Notes: a model not told the origin generated them from the letters alone. Shown: positions 1 through 6,908, counted from the first letter of the stretch. The stretch: DNA of 11,954 bases from an uncultured Oscillospiraceae bacterium (GCA_934597175.1 CAKTQR010000045.1:1-11954), one strand, 5' to 3'. Numbers and translations: made by a program.

Positions 1-22
1 TTTTCGGTTATGTGGCTGATGC

Positions 23-51
23 TTGACTTGTAGGGGATAAGATAGTAAAAT
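23..51 (+). promoter_or_regulatory. Promoter of the holB-ricT operon
   Basis: A TTGACT -35 box (23-28) and a TAAAAT -10 box (46-51) are separated by exactly 17 bases. Each matches the vegetative sigma-factor consensus at 5 of 6 positions. Transcription would start near base 58, giving a leader of about 23 nt before holB. No other convincing promoter appears before the terminator at 3669, so this one probably serves all four genes. Readthrough from genes upstream of the window cannot be excluded, since in Bacillus holB lies in a longer operon. Confidence 0.65.
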
Positions 52-80
52 AAACTGATTAAGAGTGCGTAGGAGGAGCT

Positions 81-863
81 ATGGAAAAGCTGTCACATGC
101 GTATATAGTCTCCTCGGCATCGGAGGGGGCAGGGCTTGAGAAAGCGCTTGCACTCGCTTCCGAAATGCTGTGCAGCGGCACGGGCAAAAAGCCCTGCGGC
201 GTTTGCAGGGACTGCCGCAAGATAAAGGCGGGCGTTCACCCAGACCTCGGCTTTGTGCGCAGGCTGCTTGACGATAAGGGCAACAAAAAGCGGGATATCC
301 AGGTCGACCAGATAAGGGACATGGGTGCGGATGCTTTCGTTCTGCCCAATGAAGCCGTCGGCAAGGTGTATATCATCGAGGAAGCGGACACAATGAACGA
401 GAGCGCCCAAAACGCTGCGCTCAAGCTGTTTGAAGAGCCGCCTCAGGGCGTACACTTCATCCTGTGCACGACTAATCCCGAAAAGCTGCTCACGACCGTG
501 CGCTCAAGATGCGTGCTCGTAAGGTGCAATACCGATGACGAGCCGGAAAACGCCGAGATGGCTGCCCTCGCCGATGAGTATATTCGCCTTGTGCAAAGCG
601 GCAATGCCGCCGAGCTCACGGCATGGTGCTTTGCAAGCGAGAAGCTCGACTCAAGAAAAATGCCGGAGCTGCTCGGCTGCATTGAGCGCAGACTGATACA
701 AATGCTCAGATATTCCGACGCAAGGGCAAAGCTCATGGCGAACATCTCTCTTATCGAGCGGTGCATGGAGTATCAGACGGTCAATACGAGCGTCAGGCAT
801 ATATTTGGATTGCTGGCGGTGAAGTCGCTGCCGGCGAAGGAAACGAGGAAAAAAGTTGACTGA
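81..863 (+). CDS. holB: DNA polymerase III delta' subunit (clamp loader)
   Basis: This is the delta' subunit of the clamp loader, which opens the beta sliding clamp and places it on primed DNA at the cytoplasmic replication fork. The N-terminal AAA+ region begins with the typical His-Ala-Tyr. A zinc-module cysteine set follows (C31, C39, C42, C45). A Walker B-like stretch (IIEEADTMN, about 98-106) precedes the LKLFEEPP segment, and the SRC sensor motif is at 142-144. The P-loop position (about 12-20) reads SASEGAGLE and has lost the Lys-Thr needed for ATP binding, as expected for delta' rather than gamma/tau. At 260 aa it is shorter than many homologues (around 320), and the C-terminal collar domain looks reduced. 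The ATG at 81 follows AGGAGG at 71-76. Its last 8 bases overlap ricT, and holB followed by yaaT is the conserved Firmicutes order. Confidence 0.9.
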   Translation: MEKLSHAYIVSSASEGAGLEKALALASEMLCSGTGKKPCGVCRDCRKIKAGVHPDLGFVRRLLDDKGNKKRDIQVDQIRDMGADAFVLPNEAVGKVYIIEEADTMNESAQNAALKLFEEPPQGVHFILCTTNPEKLLTTVRSRCVLVRCNTDDEPENAEMAALADEYIRLVQSGNAAELTAWCFASEKLDSRKMPELLGCIERRLIQMLRYSDARAKLMANISLIERCMEYQTVNTSVRHIFGLLAVKSLPAKETRKKVD

Positions 864-2142
864 AGTTATAAGCGTAAAATTCAAAAACCGGGGCAAGAGC
901 TACTTCTTTGACCCCAACGGCAAGACCGTCAAGACCGGCGAGCAGGTCATCGTCGAGACCAGCAAGGGTCTTGAGATCGCCGACTGCGCCCGTGGCAATC
1001 ACATGGTCGAGGACAATGCCGTTGTGCAGCCGCTGCGCCCCGTCATCAGGGTCGCCACCAAGGACGACCTGAGAGTTGCGGAGATAAACAAGCAGCGTGA
1101 AAAAGAGGCGTACGAGATATGCCAGAAAAAAATTGCCGAGCACGGCCTTGATATGAAGCTCGTCGATGTCGAGTGCAATTTCGAGGGCAACAAGACCATG
1201 TTCTTCTTCACCTCCGACGGCAGGGTCGATTTCCGTGAGCTCGTAAAGGATCTTGCGGGCATCTTCCGCAACCGCATCGAGCTTCGGCAGATCGGCGTGC
1301 GTGACGAGGCAAAAATGCTCGGGGGCCTTGGCATCTGCGGCAGGCCGTTTTGCTGCAGCAAGTTCCTGAACGATTTTCAGCCCGTCTCGACCAAGATGGC
1401 GAAGATGCAGTCCATGTCGCTCAACCCGAGTAAAATTTCCGGCAGCTGCGGCAGACTCATGTGCTGCTTAAGGTACGAGCAGGAGGCATACGAGGAGCTC
1501 GTGAAGAATGTCCCCAAGCAGGGCGCATTCGTCGAAACTCCGACCGGCTACGGCATCGTCACGCAGGTGAATTTACTGCGCCAGCTCGTCAAGGTCAAGC
1601 TTGACGGCGAGGGCGAGGACACCCTGCGCACCTTCCGTGCCGTCGAGGTCGCCACCGTTCCCGGCGGCAGACCCAAGGACGGCGAGCCGCTGCCGTCGGT
1701 GCTCAAATATGTGCCCGCACCCGAGCCGGAGGAAGAGCCCGAGGACGAGTGGGCGATACCGGAGCTGCTCATAAGCGATACGCCCGAGGAGAGTCCCGAA
1801 AAGCCCGACAACGCCAAGCGCAGCCGCAATCGCCGCAATCGCAGAGGCGGCAGAAACCGCAATAAGCCCGAGGGCGAAAAGCCCGCTGCTCAGCCCAAGC
1901 CCAAGGCAGAGGAGGAAAAGCAGCTCGTAAAGGCAAAGCCCAAGCACAAGCGTGGCGGCGGTAATAAACCCCGCACCGGCGATAAGCCCAAGACCGAGAA
2001 AGCTCCGACGGAGGCAAAGCCGCAGCAAAAGCCTGCCGAGTCCAAGGAGGGCGGCGACAAGAAGCGCAATAACAGCCGCCGTCACTACTACCACAGGGGC
2101 AAACCCAAGAACAAGCAGGGCGGCGAGCAGAAGCAAGGATGA
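856..2142 (+). CDS. ricT: PSP1-domain protein RicT/YaaT with a long charged tail
   Basis: In Bacillus subtilis, YaaT (RicT) joins RicA and RicF in an Fe-S containing complex that assists RNase Y-dependent mRNA maturation and affects sporulation, competence and biofilm development. Here the N-terminal ~265 residues are the PSP1 core. The conserved cysteine clusters are visible: CGRPFCC at 161-167 and CGRLMCC at 198-204, with further Cys at 44, 89 and 107. After residue ~280 the protein becomes low-complexity: first acidic and Pro-rich (about 287-318), then strongly Lys/Arg/Asn/Gly-rich to residue 428. B. subtilis YaaT is about 275 aa, so roughly 150 residues are extra. The start is TTG at 856, chosen because GAGG at 845-848 lies 7 bases upstream and the protein aligns from its first residues. 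It overlaps the end of holB by 8 bases, suggesting translational coupling. Confidence 0.88.
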   Translation: MTEVISVKFKNRGKSYFFDPNGKTVKTGEQVIVETSKGLEIADCARGNHMVEDNAVVQPLRPVIRVATKDDLRVAEINKQREKEAYEICQKKIAEHGLDMKLVDVECNFEGNKTMFFFTSDGRVDFRELVKDLAGIFRNRIELRQIGVRDEAKMLGGLGICGRPFCCSKFLNDFQPVSTKMAKMQSMSLNPSKISGSCGRLMCCLRYEQEAYEELVKNVPKQGAFVETPTGYGIVTQVNLLRQLVKVKLDGEGEDTLRTFRAVEVATVPGGRPKDGEPLPSVLKYVPAPEPEEEPEDEWAIPELLISDTPEESPEKPDNAKRSRNRRNRRGGRNRNKPEGEKPAAQPKPKAEEEKQLVKAKPKHKRGGGNKPRTGDKPKTEKAPTEAKPQQKPAESKEGGDKKRNNSRRHYYHRGKPKNKQGGEQKQG

Positions 2143-2157
2143 TCCGGAGGTCACAAT

Positions 2158-2682
2158 ATGAGTAAAAAGGACAAGACGGAAAAGAAAAGCATGAGCGGCA
2201 CGGTAAAATGGCTCATCACGGCGGCGCTTGCGCTGCTTGCGGTGGCCACGGTCGTTATCTGCATCAAGGGCGGCAACTTCACCTTCAAGCCCGGCTCTGT
2301 GCAGGCAAACGACGCTGCCGCCGTTGAAGAAACGAAAGCGCCCGACAGCGATAAAAACGAGCCCGACGAGACAGTTACGCACAAGGTGTTCGTCTCGGCA
2401 GGCAACGGCGGCACGGCAAGTCCCAACGGCAGCGTTGAGGTCGAGGACTGGGGCAGCCTCACGATAACATTCACGCCCAACGAGGGCTACGAGGTCGCCT
2501 CCGTCAGCGTTGACGGCACCGAGCAGGGCGCAGTCGAGAGCTACACGCTGTCGTATGTCAAGGAAGACCACACGGTCATCGTGACATTTGAGAAAAAGCC
2601 CGAGCCCACGCCGACACCGACTCCCGAGCCGTCCGACGGCGGCATTTTCTCGGGGCTCGACAAGCTTTTCGGAGACAACTAA
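2158..2682 (+). CDS. Small membrane-anchored protein with one InlB-like bacterial repeat
   Basis: I do not recognise a named family for this 174-aa protein. It has a Lys-rich N-terminus (residues 1-17) and one hydrophobic helix (about 16-36) with no clear signal-peptidase site, so it is probably an N-in/C-out anchored protein. After an acidic, Ala-rich spacer comes one beta-rich repeat (about 75-146) of the divergent InlB/'bacterial repeat' type, with the familiar GYEV-x-S-V-x-V-DG and V-x-V-x-F pattern. A Pro-Thr-Pro linker (148-159) and a short amphipathic tail (FSGLDKLFGDN) follow. Such repeats are usually extracellular adhesion or spacer modules. The ATG at 2158 has GGAGG at 2146-2150, and it starts 15 bases after ricT, so it is co-transcribed. 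Related repeats occur in the lysozyme at 8781. The function is unknown. Confidence 0.75.
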   Translation: MSKKDKTEKKSMSGTVKWLITAALALLAVATVVICIKGGNFTFKPGSVQANDAAAVEETKAPDSDKNEPDETVTHKVFVSAGNGGTASPNGSVEVEDWGSLTITFTPNEGYEVASVSVDGTEQGAVESYTLSYVKEDHTVIVTFEKKPEPTPTPTPEPSDGGIFSGLDKLFGDN

Positions 2683-2706
2683 AAAACAGGTAAAGAGAGA
2701 GTTTTC

Positions 2707-3660
2707 ATGCAGACAGGATTGGTAATTTTGCTGTTCGTCGTCGGACTGGTGCTCATCATTAAGGGCGGCGACTGGTTTGTCGACTCGGCCGTTTTCATCG
2801 CAAATCTCACCGGCATACCCAAGTTCATCATCGGCGCAACGATAGTCAGCGTCGCAACCACCCTGCCGGAGCTGACGGTGTCTGTCACCGGCGTCATTGA
2901 CGGCGAGCTCGACCTTGCCGTCGGCAACGCAGTCGGCTCGGTCACCGCAAACATCGGTCTTATAATGGGCATCTCACTCGTGTGCATGCCGGCGGTGATA
3001 AGGCGCAGCCAGTTCTGGCTCAAAGGCACACTCATGTCCGCTGCGGCGCTGCTGCTGTGGATACTGTGCAAGGACGGCACGCTGCACATGCTGCCGAGCT
3101 TTGCACTGTTCGTGCTGCTGGCGGTGTATGTCTGGGATAACATCCGTGATGCAAGAAACGATGTCGGCTCGGACGAGCGTGAGGTCGTCGACAAAAAGGA
3201 CCTTCCCAAGCAGATAGTCATGTTCCTTATCGGCATTGCCGCCATCGTCGGCGGCTCGAAGCTGCTCATCGAGTACGGCAGCGAGATAGCCCTGCTGCTC
3301 GGCGTTCCCTCGGCGATAATCGGCGTTACCATGGTCGCCATCGGCACGAGCCTGCCCGAGCTCATAACCACCCTCACGGCGATACGCAAAAAGGAATCAA
3401 GCATGTCCATAGGCAATATCATCGGCGCAAATATCATCGATCTTGCAATGATACTGCCCATTTGCAGCGTAGTTTCCGACGGTCATCTCACCATTGCCGA
3501 GCAGTCGTATGCGCTGGATATGCCCATGTGCTTTGCAATGACGCTCATTGCGGTGCTGCCTCCGCTTATCAAGGGCAAGCTCTACCGCTGGCAGGGCATC
3601 CTCATGCTCGCCCTTTATGTCGTGTATCTCGTGATACTGGTCACCCAGTACGGCGTGTGA
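2707..3660 (+). CDS. CaCA-family Na+/Ca2+-type cation antiporter
   Basis: This is an integral membrane exchanger of the CaCA superfamily (YrbG/NCX-like), about 10 hydrophobic helices in 317 aa, the usual length. Such proteins exchange Na+ or H+ for Ca2+ across the cytoplasmic membrane. The two inverted alpha-repeats are clear. The second has the canonical GTSLPE (213-218) and GNIIGAN (236-242). The first reads ATTLPE (50-55) and GNAVGS (73-78), keeping the key Glu (E55 and E218) but with TAN where family members usually have the NxFN pattern. A hydrophilic loop rich in Asp, Glu and Lys (about 145-168) separates the halves. The RBS is modest (AAAGAGAGA, 2692-2700), and the gene follows orf 2158-2682 by 24 bases, so it is the last gene of the holB transcript. 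Ion specificity cannot be read from sequence alone. Confidence 0.87.
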   Translation: MQTGLVILLFVVGLVLIIKGGDWFVDSAVFIANLTGIPKFIIGATIVSVATTLPELTVSVTGVIDGELDLAVGNAVGSVTANIGLIMGISLVCMPAVIRRSQFWLKGTLMSAAALLLWILCKDGTLHMLPSFALFVLLAVYVWDNIRDARNDVGSDEREVVDKKDLPKQIVMFLIGIAAIVGGSKLLIEYGSEIALLLGVPSAIIGVTMVAIGTSLPELITTLTAIRKKESSMSIGNIIGANIIDLAMILPICSVVSDGHLTIAEQSYALDMPMCFAMTLIAVLPPLIKGKLYRWQGILMLALYVVYLVILVTQYGV

Positions 3661-3668
3661 TAAAACAT

Positions 3669-3706
3669 AAAAACAGACCGATTCAACCCGAATCGGTCTG
3701 TTTTTT
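3669..3706. terminator. Bidirectional Rho-independent terminator between convergent genes
   Basis: A perfect stem (3669-3683 with 3691-3705) closes a 7-base CAACCCG loop. T residues on the right and A residues on the left let it act on both strands. It ends the holB-to-antiporter transcript and also lies at the end of the minus-strand DUF2798-like gene, whose stop codon (3683-3685) sits at the stem/loop junction. Confidence 0.9.
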
Positions 3707-4201
3707 GTTGTACTCGTCAAATATCCAATGCACAAATGGCGACACGAAAAACATGCTCCAGAAAAACGCCATCGGGAAGTTTTTCATCACCGTGCCGACC
3801 CAAATCGCAGGCAGTCGGATAAGCGGCATGCCGCCCAAAATTACTTGAAAAATTATCGCCGCAATAAGGCTCATCGTCGGACACATGACCATGCATGTGC
3901 CGATTTGCCGCACCATTTGGCAGAAGTACGGGTTGTCCCTTGTGACATCGCAGTGCTTTTCCATGAACTTAGCGCCCGCTTTGTTGCCTGCGAGGTTTGA
4001 CATGATGAACACGATGACGCACATGATCACCGCCTCCTTGAGCGTGGCGACAAAGACCTCGTAGCCTATCGATGAGTAGCCTAAGCCCGGCGTCAGGTTA
4101 AAGCCCATTTTTATCGCAATGTTGTAAAACTCCATGCCGTACGCCATCAAAAATGACATCAGCACACCGAATATGATCCCCTGTTTTTTTGCCCTCGGCA
4201 T
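3683..4201 (-). CDS. DUF2798-like four-helix membrane protein
   Basis: A 172-aa integral membrane protein of unknown function. It has four predicted helices (about 8-30, 54-72, 100-122, 141-162) arranged as two similar halves. Each half has a helix opening with a Met/Phe-rich stretch and ending near an Asn/Asp-Lys pair, and this resembles the duplicated DUF2798 arrangement. No catalytic motif is visible. The start at 4201 is supported by AGGAGGG on the minus strand (4208-4214) with a 6-base spacer. The gene is monocistronic with its own promoter (4315-4344) and a leader of about 105 nt. Its last residues (roughly KKQTDSG) are encoded by one arm of the shared terminator. The family assignment is from memory of the sequence pattern and is moderately sure; membrane localisation is secure. 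Confidence 0.75.
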   Translation of the reverse strand: MPRAKKQGIIFGVLMSFLMAYGMEFYNIAIKMGFNLTPGLGYSSIGYEVFVATLKEAVIMCVIVFIMSNLAGNKAGAKFMEKHCDVTRDNPYFCQMVRQIGTCMVMCPTMSLIAAIIFQVILGGMPLIRLPAIWVGTVMKNFPMAFFWSMFFVSPFVHWIFDEYNKKQTDSG

Positions 4202-4232
4202 ATCCTGCCCTCCTGAAATTAAAAATTAAAAA

Positions 4233-4265
4233 GGCGTAATCCATGCACTTGCAATAGACTACGCC
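4233..4265 (-). other. Inverted repeat in the leader of the DUF2798-like gene
   Basis: GGCGTA (4233-4238) pairs with TACGCC (4260-4265), and inside it the TGCA-CT-TGCA segment can form a small inner helix. It lies in the untranslated leader of the minus-strand gene, between its promoter and ribosome binding site. No T tract follows, so it is not a typical terminator. It could be a regulatory or stabilising leader hairpin, but the stem is short. Confidence 0.3.
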
Positions 4266-4314
4266 CTGAGGACTTATTTCTATTTGAGTAAACCGAGATC
4301 ACACTTTTTTGAGT

Positions 4315-4344
4315 ATTATAGCACAAAATTTTGCGCTATGTAAG
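4315..4344 (-). promoter_or_regulatory. Extended -10 promoter of the DUF2798-like gene, spacer filled by a palindrome
   Basis: On the minus strand a perfect TATAAT (4315-4320) is preceded by TGC, giving an extended -10 element. A CTTACA -35-like box (4339-4344) lies 18 bases upstream. The spacer contains a 16-base near-palindrome (4321-4336, GCGCAAAATTTTGTGC on the minus strand) with one mismatched pair. A dimeric repressor bound there would block RNA polymerase, so it is a good operator candidate. No regulator is identified for it. Confidence 0.6.
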
Positions 4345-4433
4345 TGTTTTTATTTTGAAAAAATGCGGCTGCCGGGGATGGAGGCAAAGTCAATAATACA
4401 CACTTTTTTCATTTATAGCGTGTTGTGCATAAA

Positions 4434-4850
4434 TTATTCTTTTTCATAAATAATTACACCGTTTTCTTTTTCAAGACGATCGAGTTCTATTTTATCGGAT
4501 TCGGTGATATTACCTAGCTGATAAACATTGAAACTGTTAAATATTGCATCTGCATCGCTGCCGTAAACCCGAATCAAAATTTCGTATCTTCCATTGGCAT
4601 AAAACATCGGAAATAAGACGACTCTTTCGATAGAACACTGCGCAGCTGCTGTTTTTATTCTTTGTATGGTTGTAAGTCCTAAACCGTATACTGTGGATGG
4701 ATTAACAGGCTGAGGTTGTGCTAATTTAAAAATTTCACCCAGTAAATCAATTCTGGATTTTGCTAGTTCTTTGTCATCTCTGGACAGATTGCTATTTTCT
4801 ACGCCAAATTTTCCGATGGAAACACCAATATCAAATATACTTTTGTTCAT
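4434..4850 (-). CDS. Hypothetical protein, AT-rich orphan gene
   Basis: A 138-aa soluble protein that I cannot assign. It starts MNKSIFDIGVSIGKFG, has a charged helical segment around residues 22-40, then a probable alpha/beta region with hydrophobic strands (VVLFPMFY and YEILIRVYG) and an acidic C-terminus rich in Glu, Asp and Lys. There is no signal peptide, membrane helix or obvious metal or catalytic motif. The open frame extends upstream to 4916, but the ATG at 4850 is preferred because GAGAGG lies 8 bases before it, whereas 4916 has no ribosome binding site. The gene and its flanks are clearly more AT-rich than the neighbours, with A/T-ending codons where they use G/C. It is flanked by long noncoding stretches, which suggests recent acquisition. 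It has its own promoter (4942-4970). Confidence 0.7.
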   Translation of the reverse strand: MNKSIFDIGVSIGKFGVENSNLSRDDKELAKSRIDLLGEIFKLAQPQPVNPSTVYGLGLTTIQRIKTAAAQCSIERVVLFPMFYANGRYEILIRVYGSDADAIFNSFNVYQLGNITESDKIELDRLEKENGVIIYEKE

Positions 4851-4941
4851 ATAACATCCTCTCTTGTATTTATCAGTTATGGGTACATTGTTAGATGGAG
4901 ACAACTTACTTCGCATACATTGGAAAGATGTTTCTATTTTT

Positions 4942-4970
4942 GTTATAGCTCTATATCATATATTTTTCAA
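4942..4970 (-). promoter_or_regulatory. Promoter of the AT-rich orphan gene
   Basis: On the minus strand TTGAAA (4965-4970) and TATAAC (4942-4947) are spaced by 17 bases, each one mismatch from consensus. Transcription would begin near 4935, about 85 nt before the start codon at 4850. The surrounding sequence (4917-5050) is very AT-rich, with several weaker promoter-like hexamers, so other start points are possible. Confidence 0.5.
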
Positions 4971-5051
4971 GGGAATATAATTAGAATTTATATAAAATTT
5001 GCAAGTTTTCGAATATAATTTCAAAAAAATATTTGGAATGGAGCTGACAGC

Positions 5052-5097
5052 AAAAAAGAGCTATCTGATTTCAGATGAAATCAGATAGCTCTTTTTT
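5052..5097. terminator. Strong terminator after the nadE-guaA operon
   Basis: A perfect 20-base inverted repeat (5052-5071 with 5078-5097) has a 6-base CAGATG loop. Both ends are A or T tracts, so it works as a Rho-independent terminator on either strand. It lies 18 bases past the guaA stop codon on the minus strand and insulates the AT-rich orphan gene from that operon. Confidence 0.9.
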
Positions 5098-5115
5098 TAT
5101 GAAATTATATTGAAA

Positions 5116-6096
5116 TCATTCCCACTCGATGGTGGAGATGGGCTTGGGGCTGAGCTCGTACAGGACACGGCAGACGCCGGGGACCTCGCTCAGGATGCGG
5201 GCGGTTATCTTTTTAAGCAGCGCCCAGTCAAGCTCGGGCACGGTTGCGCTCGTTGCGTCAACGCTGTTGACCGCACGGATGACGACCGGCCACTCGTAGG
5301 CACGCTTGCCGCCCCTGATACCCGTTGCACGGTAATCGGGCACGGCGGTGAAGTACTGCCAGATGTCGTTCTGAAGCCCTGCGGCGGCGATCTCCTCACG
5401 CAAAATTGCGTCAGACTCACGCACGGCCTCGAGGCGGTCACGGGTGATAGCGCCGGTGCATCTTACGCCGAGACCCGGGCCGGGGAAGGGCTGGCGGTAG
5501 ACCATGCTGTCGGGCAGACCGAGCGCCTTGCCTACGACACGCACCTCGTCCTTGTACAGTAGCTTTACCGGCTCAACCAGCTCAAACTGCAGATCCTCCG
5601 GCAGACCGCCAACATTGTGGTGCGCCTTAACGCCGTCGCTCTCTAAAATGTCGGGATATATCGTGCCCTGAGCGAGGAACTCGATGCCCTCAAGCTTGCG
5701 GGCCTCCTCCTCGAACACACGGATAAACTCCGCACCGATTATCTTGCGCTTCGCCTCGGGGTCATCGACACCGGCGAGCTTATCGAGGAAGCGGTCGACA
5801 GCGTCGACATACACAAGGTTTGCGTCCATCTGATTGCGGAAAACCTCGACGACCTGCTCGGGCTCGCCCTTGCGCAGCAGACCGTGGTTTACATGCACGC
5901 AGGTGAGCTGCTTGCCGACGGCCTTGATCAAAAGTGCGGCAACGACGGACGAGTCAACGCCGCCGCTTAGCGCCAGCAGCACCTTCTTTGAGCCGACCTG
6001 CTCACGGATGAGCTTTATCTGCTCGTCGATGAAAGCGTTTGCAAGCTCGGGGGTGGTTATTCTCTCCATGGTCTCGGGGCGAACATTGTTATCCAT
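5116..6096 (-). CDS. guaA: GMP synthase ATP-pyrophosphatase subunit (no glutaminase domain)
   Basis: GMP synthase adenylates XMP with ATP and replaces the adenylate with ammonia to make GMP in the cytoplasm. This 326-aa protein contains the N-type ATP-pyrophosphatase domain, with P-loop SGGVDSS at 44-50. The complete dimerisation/XMP-binding domain follows, including HHNVGGLP, the FPGPGLGVR loop and the classic C-terminus KPISTIEWE. The usual N-terminal class I glutamine amidotransferase domain (about 190 residues, with Cys-His-Glu triad) is absent. The start at 6096 has GGAGG 7 bases upstream, and nadE ends just 16 bases before it, so no amidotransferase could be hidden there. It corresponds to the separate B subunit known from archaea. 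It must use free ammonia or a glutaminase subunit encoded elsewhere. It forms an operon with nadE. Confidence 0.9.
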   Translation of the reverse strand: MDNNVRPETMERITTPELANAFIDEQIKLIREQVGSKKVLLALSGGVDSSVVAALLIKAVGKQLTCVHVNHGLLRKGEPEQVVEVFRNQMDANLVYVDAVDRFLDKLAGVDDPEAKRKIIGAEFIRVFEEEARKLEGIEFLAQGTIYPDILESDGVKAHHNVGGLPEDLQFELVEPVKLLYKDEVRVVGKALGLPDSMVYRQPFPGPGLGVRCTGAITRDRLEAVRESDAILREEIAAAGLQNDIWQYFTAVPDYRATGIRGGKRAYEWPVVIRAVNSVDATSATVPELDWALLKKITARILSEVPGVCRVLYELSPKPISTIEWE

Positions 6097-6112
6097 TTCT
6101 TATCCTCCAAAA

Positions 6113-6850
6113 TTATTCGTCTATCTTATTGTAGTGATTAATGCCGATGCGCTTGTGCTCGGCGCGCCTGTGATAGCGGTCGATGATCTTTTTGTCACGC
6201 TCGCTGACCTCGCCGGTGGTGATGTAGCTGTCAATGGCGGCGTAGCTTACGCCCATCTCATCCTCGTCGGTCTGACCGTCAAACAGTCCTGCCGACGGGG
6301 CTTTGTTTATGATGCATGCCGGAGCGGTGAGCCAGCACAGAAACTCGATGACCTCGGTGGCGGTGAGGTCGGAGATGGGGTTGAAGTCGCATGCACCGTC
6401 GCCCCACTTGGTGTAGTAGCCCATGTACAGCTCGCTGCGGTTGCCGGTACCGGCGACAAGGCGGTATTCGCTGGCGGCGATGGTGTAGAGCGTTGTCATC
6501 CTAAGGCGGGGTGCGATATTATTGACCGCTGCATTGCTGAGGGTGGTAATTTCGCTCAGGCGGTCTATCTCCGCCTGACGGACATCGGTAAGGTCGATGA
6601 CCCTCGTCTGGATGCCGAAGTGCTCGGCGACCTCCTTTGCGTCCTTCATATCCTGCTCAAAGTTGCGCTTCGAGGCGCAGGGCATCATAATGCCGACGGT
6701 GTTTTCGCAGGCAAACTTGCACAAAATACCGACAAGGGCGGAGTCCTTGCCGCCGGAGTTGCCGAAAACGATGCCGTCGACGCCGCTTTTTTCAACAAGG
6801 TCACGGATAAACTGCACCCTGTTTTTAAATTCTTCGTTGTAATCTCTCAT
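6113..6850 (-). CDS. nadE: Ammonia-dependent NAD+ synthetase
   Basis: The enzyme converts deamido-NAD (nicotinic acid adenine dinucleotide) to NAD+ using ATP and ammonia, the last step of NAD synthesis. This is the short, single-domain form (245 aa) without the nitrilase-type glutaminase of longer NadE proteins. The P-loop is SGGKDS (32-37), where Lys replaces the more common Val/Ile/Gln. The GTGNRSELYMGYYTKWGDG region (134-152) and the PSAGLFDGQTDEDEMG region (185-200) match the family's ATP- and substrate-binding loops. The ATG at 6850 has AGGAG with 6-base spacing. It is the first gene of the nadE-guaA operon, expressed from the promoter at 6881-6908 with a short leader of roughly 25 nt. 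Confidence 0.92.
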   Translation of the reverse strand: MRDYNEEFKNRVQFIRDLVEKSGVDGIVFGNSGGKDSALVGILCKFACENTVGIMMPCASKRNFEQDMKDAKEVAEHFGIQTRVIDLTDVRQAEIDRLSEITTLSNAAVNNIAPRLRMTTLYTIAASEYRLVAGTGNRSELYMGYYTKWGDGACDFNPISDLTATEVIEFLCWLTAPACIINKAPSAGLFDGQTDEDEMGVSYAAIDSYITTGEVSERDKKIIDRYHRRAEHKRIGINHYNKIDE

Positions 6851-6880
6851 ATTTTGCTCCTATTAGTAAAACTACATAAA

Positions 6881-6908
6881 ATTATATCAGCAGACGATTT
6901 TAAGTCAA
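6881..6908 (-). promoter_or_regulatory. Promoter of the nadE-guaA operon
   Basis: Minus strand TTGACT (6903-6908) and a perfect TATAAT (6881-6886), with a 16-base spacer. The start point falls about 25 bases before the nadE ATG. No clear NrtR- or NiaR-type operator is recognisable by eye. Confidence 0.7.

Noticed and set aside
1..33. Possible 3' end of an upstream gene (frame ending in TAG at 31-33)
   Set aside because: Only ten codons are visible, two other frames also stop nearby, and the operon's -35 box overlaps it. The residues match nothing I recognise.
1573..2571. 332-aa minus-strand open frame opposite ricT
   Set aside because: It is Leu/Ala/Val-rich low-complexity translation opposite the Lys/Arg/Glu-rich ricT tail, with no RBS. 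ricT and the next gene are clearly real in the other strand.
4851..4916. Upstream extension of the AT-rich orphan gene to an ATG at 4916
   Set aside because: No ribosome binding site there. The ATG at 4850 has GAGAGG at proper spacing, so the extra 22 residues are probably leader.
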